38,184 bases of DNA from Myxococcales bacterium (lineage in GTDB: Bacteria; Myxococcota_A; Polyangia; Polyangiales; Polyangiaceae): NCBI GenBank assembly GCA_013297655.1, contig JAAFHV010000063.1:1-38184 (forward strand). Direction: 5' to 3'. Shown here in pieces: positions 37,780 to 38,184 of the stretch; position 1 is the stretch's first letter, and every line of letters starts with the position of its first letter. The notes below the pieces were generated by a model, which worked only from the letters and a program-made list of their open reading frames with translations, was not told where the DNA came from and did no database searches. The position numbers and the translations under genes are program-made.

Positions 37780-37908
37780 GTGACAGCGACTGCGAAAACC
37801 ACGACGCACGAGCCCCTCGAAAAAGTGCCCACGCGCTCTCGAATGACGCAGGCCAACTGAAATTCGCGGGCTATCCTGCGGTTTTCCGGGGCGGAGAAGG
37901 AACAGCCA

Positions 37909-38184
37909 GTGATCACCACGAACGAATCCAGGAACGACTCCAACATCTCGAGCTGGCGTGACTTTTGGAGCGCTCCCCTCGCCCACGAGTTCCAAACCGA
38001 AGCGAGCTGGAACAAGAACGCGAAGCTCTTCGCGGAGCGCTCGCACGCCATCCTCGGCTACCGCCCGGACGACATCGTGCTCGACGTGGGGAGCGGCCCC
38101 GGCGCGACGGCAGAGGCCCTTCGTTCGCGCGTGGCCGAGGTGCACTGCGCCGAGGTGTCGTCGACGTACATCGCCGCCGCCCGC
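37909..38184 (+). CDS. Class I SAM-dependent methyltransferase, 3' part outside the window
   Basis: A GTG at 37909 with GGAG and AGAAGGA upstream opens 92 codons to the window edge. The N-terminus has SSWRDFWSAPLAHEFQTEAS, then RSHAILGYRPDDIVLDVGSG and PGATAEALR. The VLDVGSGPG stretch is SAM-binding motif I of class I methyltransferases. The acceptor substrate cannot be told because the C-terminal part lies outside the window. The gene follows the hydrolase by 154 bp on the same strand. Confidence 0.85.
   Translation, partial: MITTNESRNDSNISSWRDFWSAPLAHEFQTEASWNKNAKLFAERSHAILGYRPDDIVLDVGSGPGATAEALRSRVAEVHCAEVSSTYIAAAR

Overview
The window is about 38 kb of very GC-rich DNA with strong G/C bias at third codon positions. 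It looks like a member of the Myxococcota, probably a polyangial (Sorangiineae- or Labilithrix-like) genome. Support comes from a DUF2378-type (TIGR02265) protein, a family known essentially from myxobacteria; a Ser/Thr protein kinase next to a PEGA-domain protein; and about ten lipoproteins whose signal peptides run into low-complexity Asp/Ala/Pro/Gly linkers. The taxonomic call is inference. No tRNA, rRNA, CRISPR array, phage or secondary-metabolite cluster is visible.

Layout. 1-3.9 kb: an MmcQ/YjbR-like protein cut by the left edge, a divergent ECF sigma factor with an NTF2/SnoaL-like tail, a 3' remnant of a metallo-beta-lactamase-like gene, and a GH15 glucoamylase/trehalase-like enzyme. 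4.1-5.06 kb: a short exported Pro-rich ORF ending at the edge of a ~250-bp element with 33-bp imperfect terminal inverted repeats (MITE-like) holding two 28-bp direct repeats. 5.06-8.8 kb: two uncharacterised proteins, a beta-propeller-like lipoprotein and a Coa1-like protein. 8.9-14.6 kb (minus strand): a gene run of SLT-like lipoprotein, Ser/Thr kinase, TPR/PEGA protein and large lipoprotein, probably one transcription unit from the kinase onward. 14.7-18.6 kb: a propeller-like lipoprotein, DUF2378 protein, a short DUF4139-like lipoprotein (minus) and a FadL/PorV-like outer-membrane protein. 18.6-24.7 kb: an SDR oxidoreductase, a Clp_N-ClpS fusion (minus), a lipoprotein, a VWC/vWA lipoprotein (minus) and a membrane protein. 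24.9-29.1 kb: a small membrane protein, then a phosphomannomutase/phosphoglucomutase, prmC and metallophosphoesterase run. 29.3-33.9 kb: a Cys-rich SUMF1-like lipoprotein lying between the phosphoesterase gene and a second copy of its 3' end, then two more lipoproteins. 34.1-38.2 kb: a pyridine-nucleotide-disulfide oxidoreductase (minus), a lipoprotein, a GH113-like hydrolase and a methyltransferase cut by the right edge.

The genes do not form one obvious pathway. The region reads as envelope-centred accessory content (lipoproteins, outer-membrane protein, kinase sensor, glycosidases) mixed with housekeeping genes (prmC, sugar-phosphate mutase). The most notable items are the MITE-like element and its internal repeats, the Clp_N-ClpS fusion, the lipoprotein gene inserted between a phosphoesterase gene and its duplicated tail, the kinase-PEGA-lipoprotein operon, and hairpins sitting at convergent gene ends.
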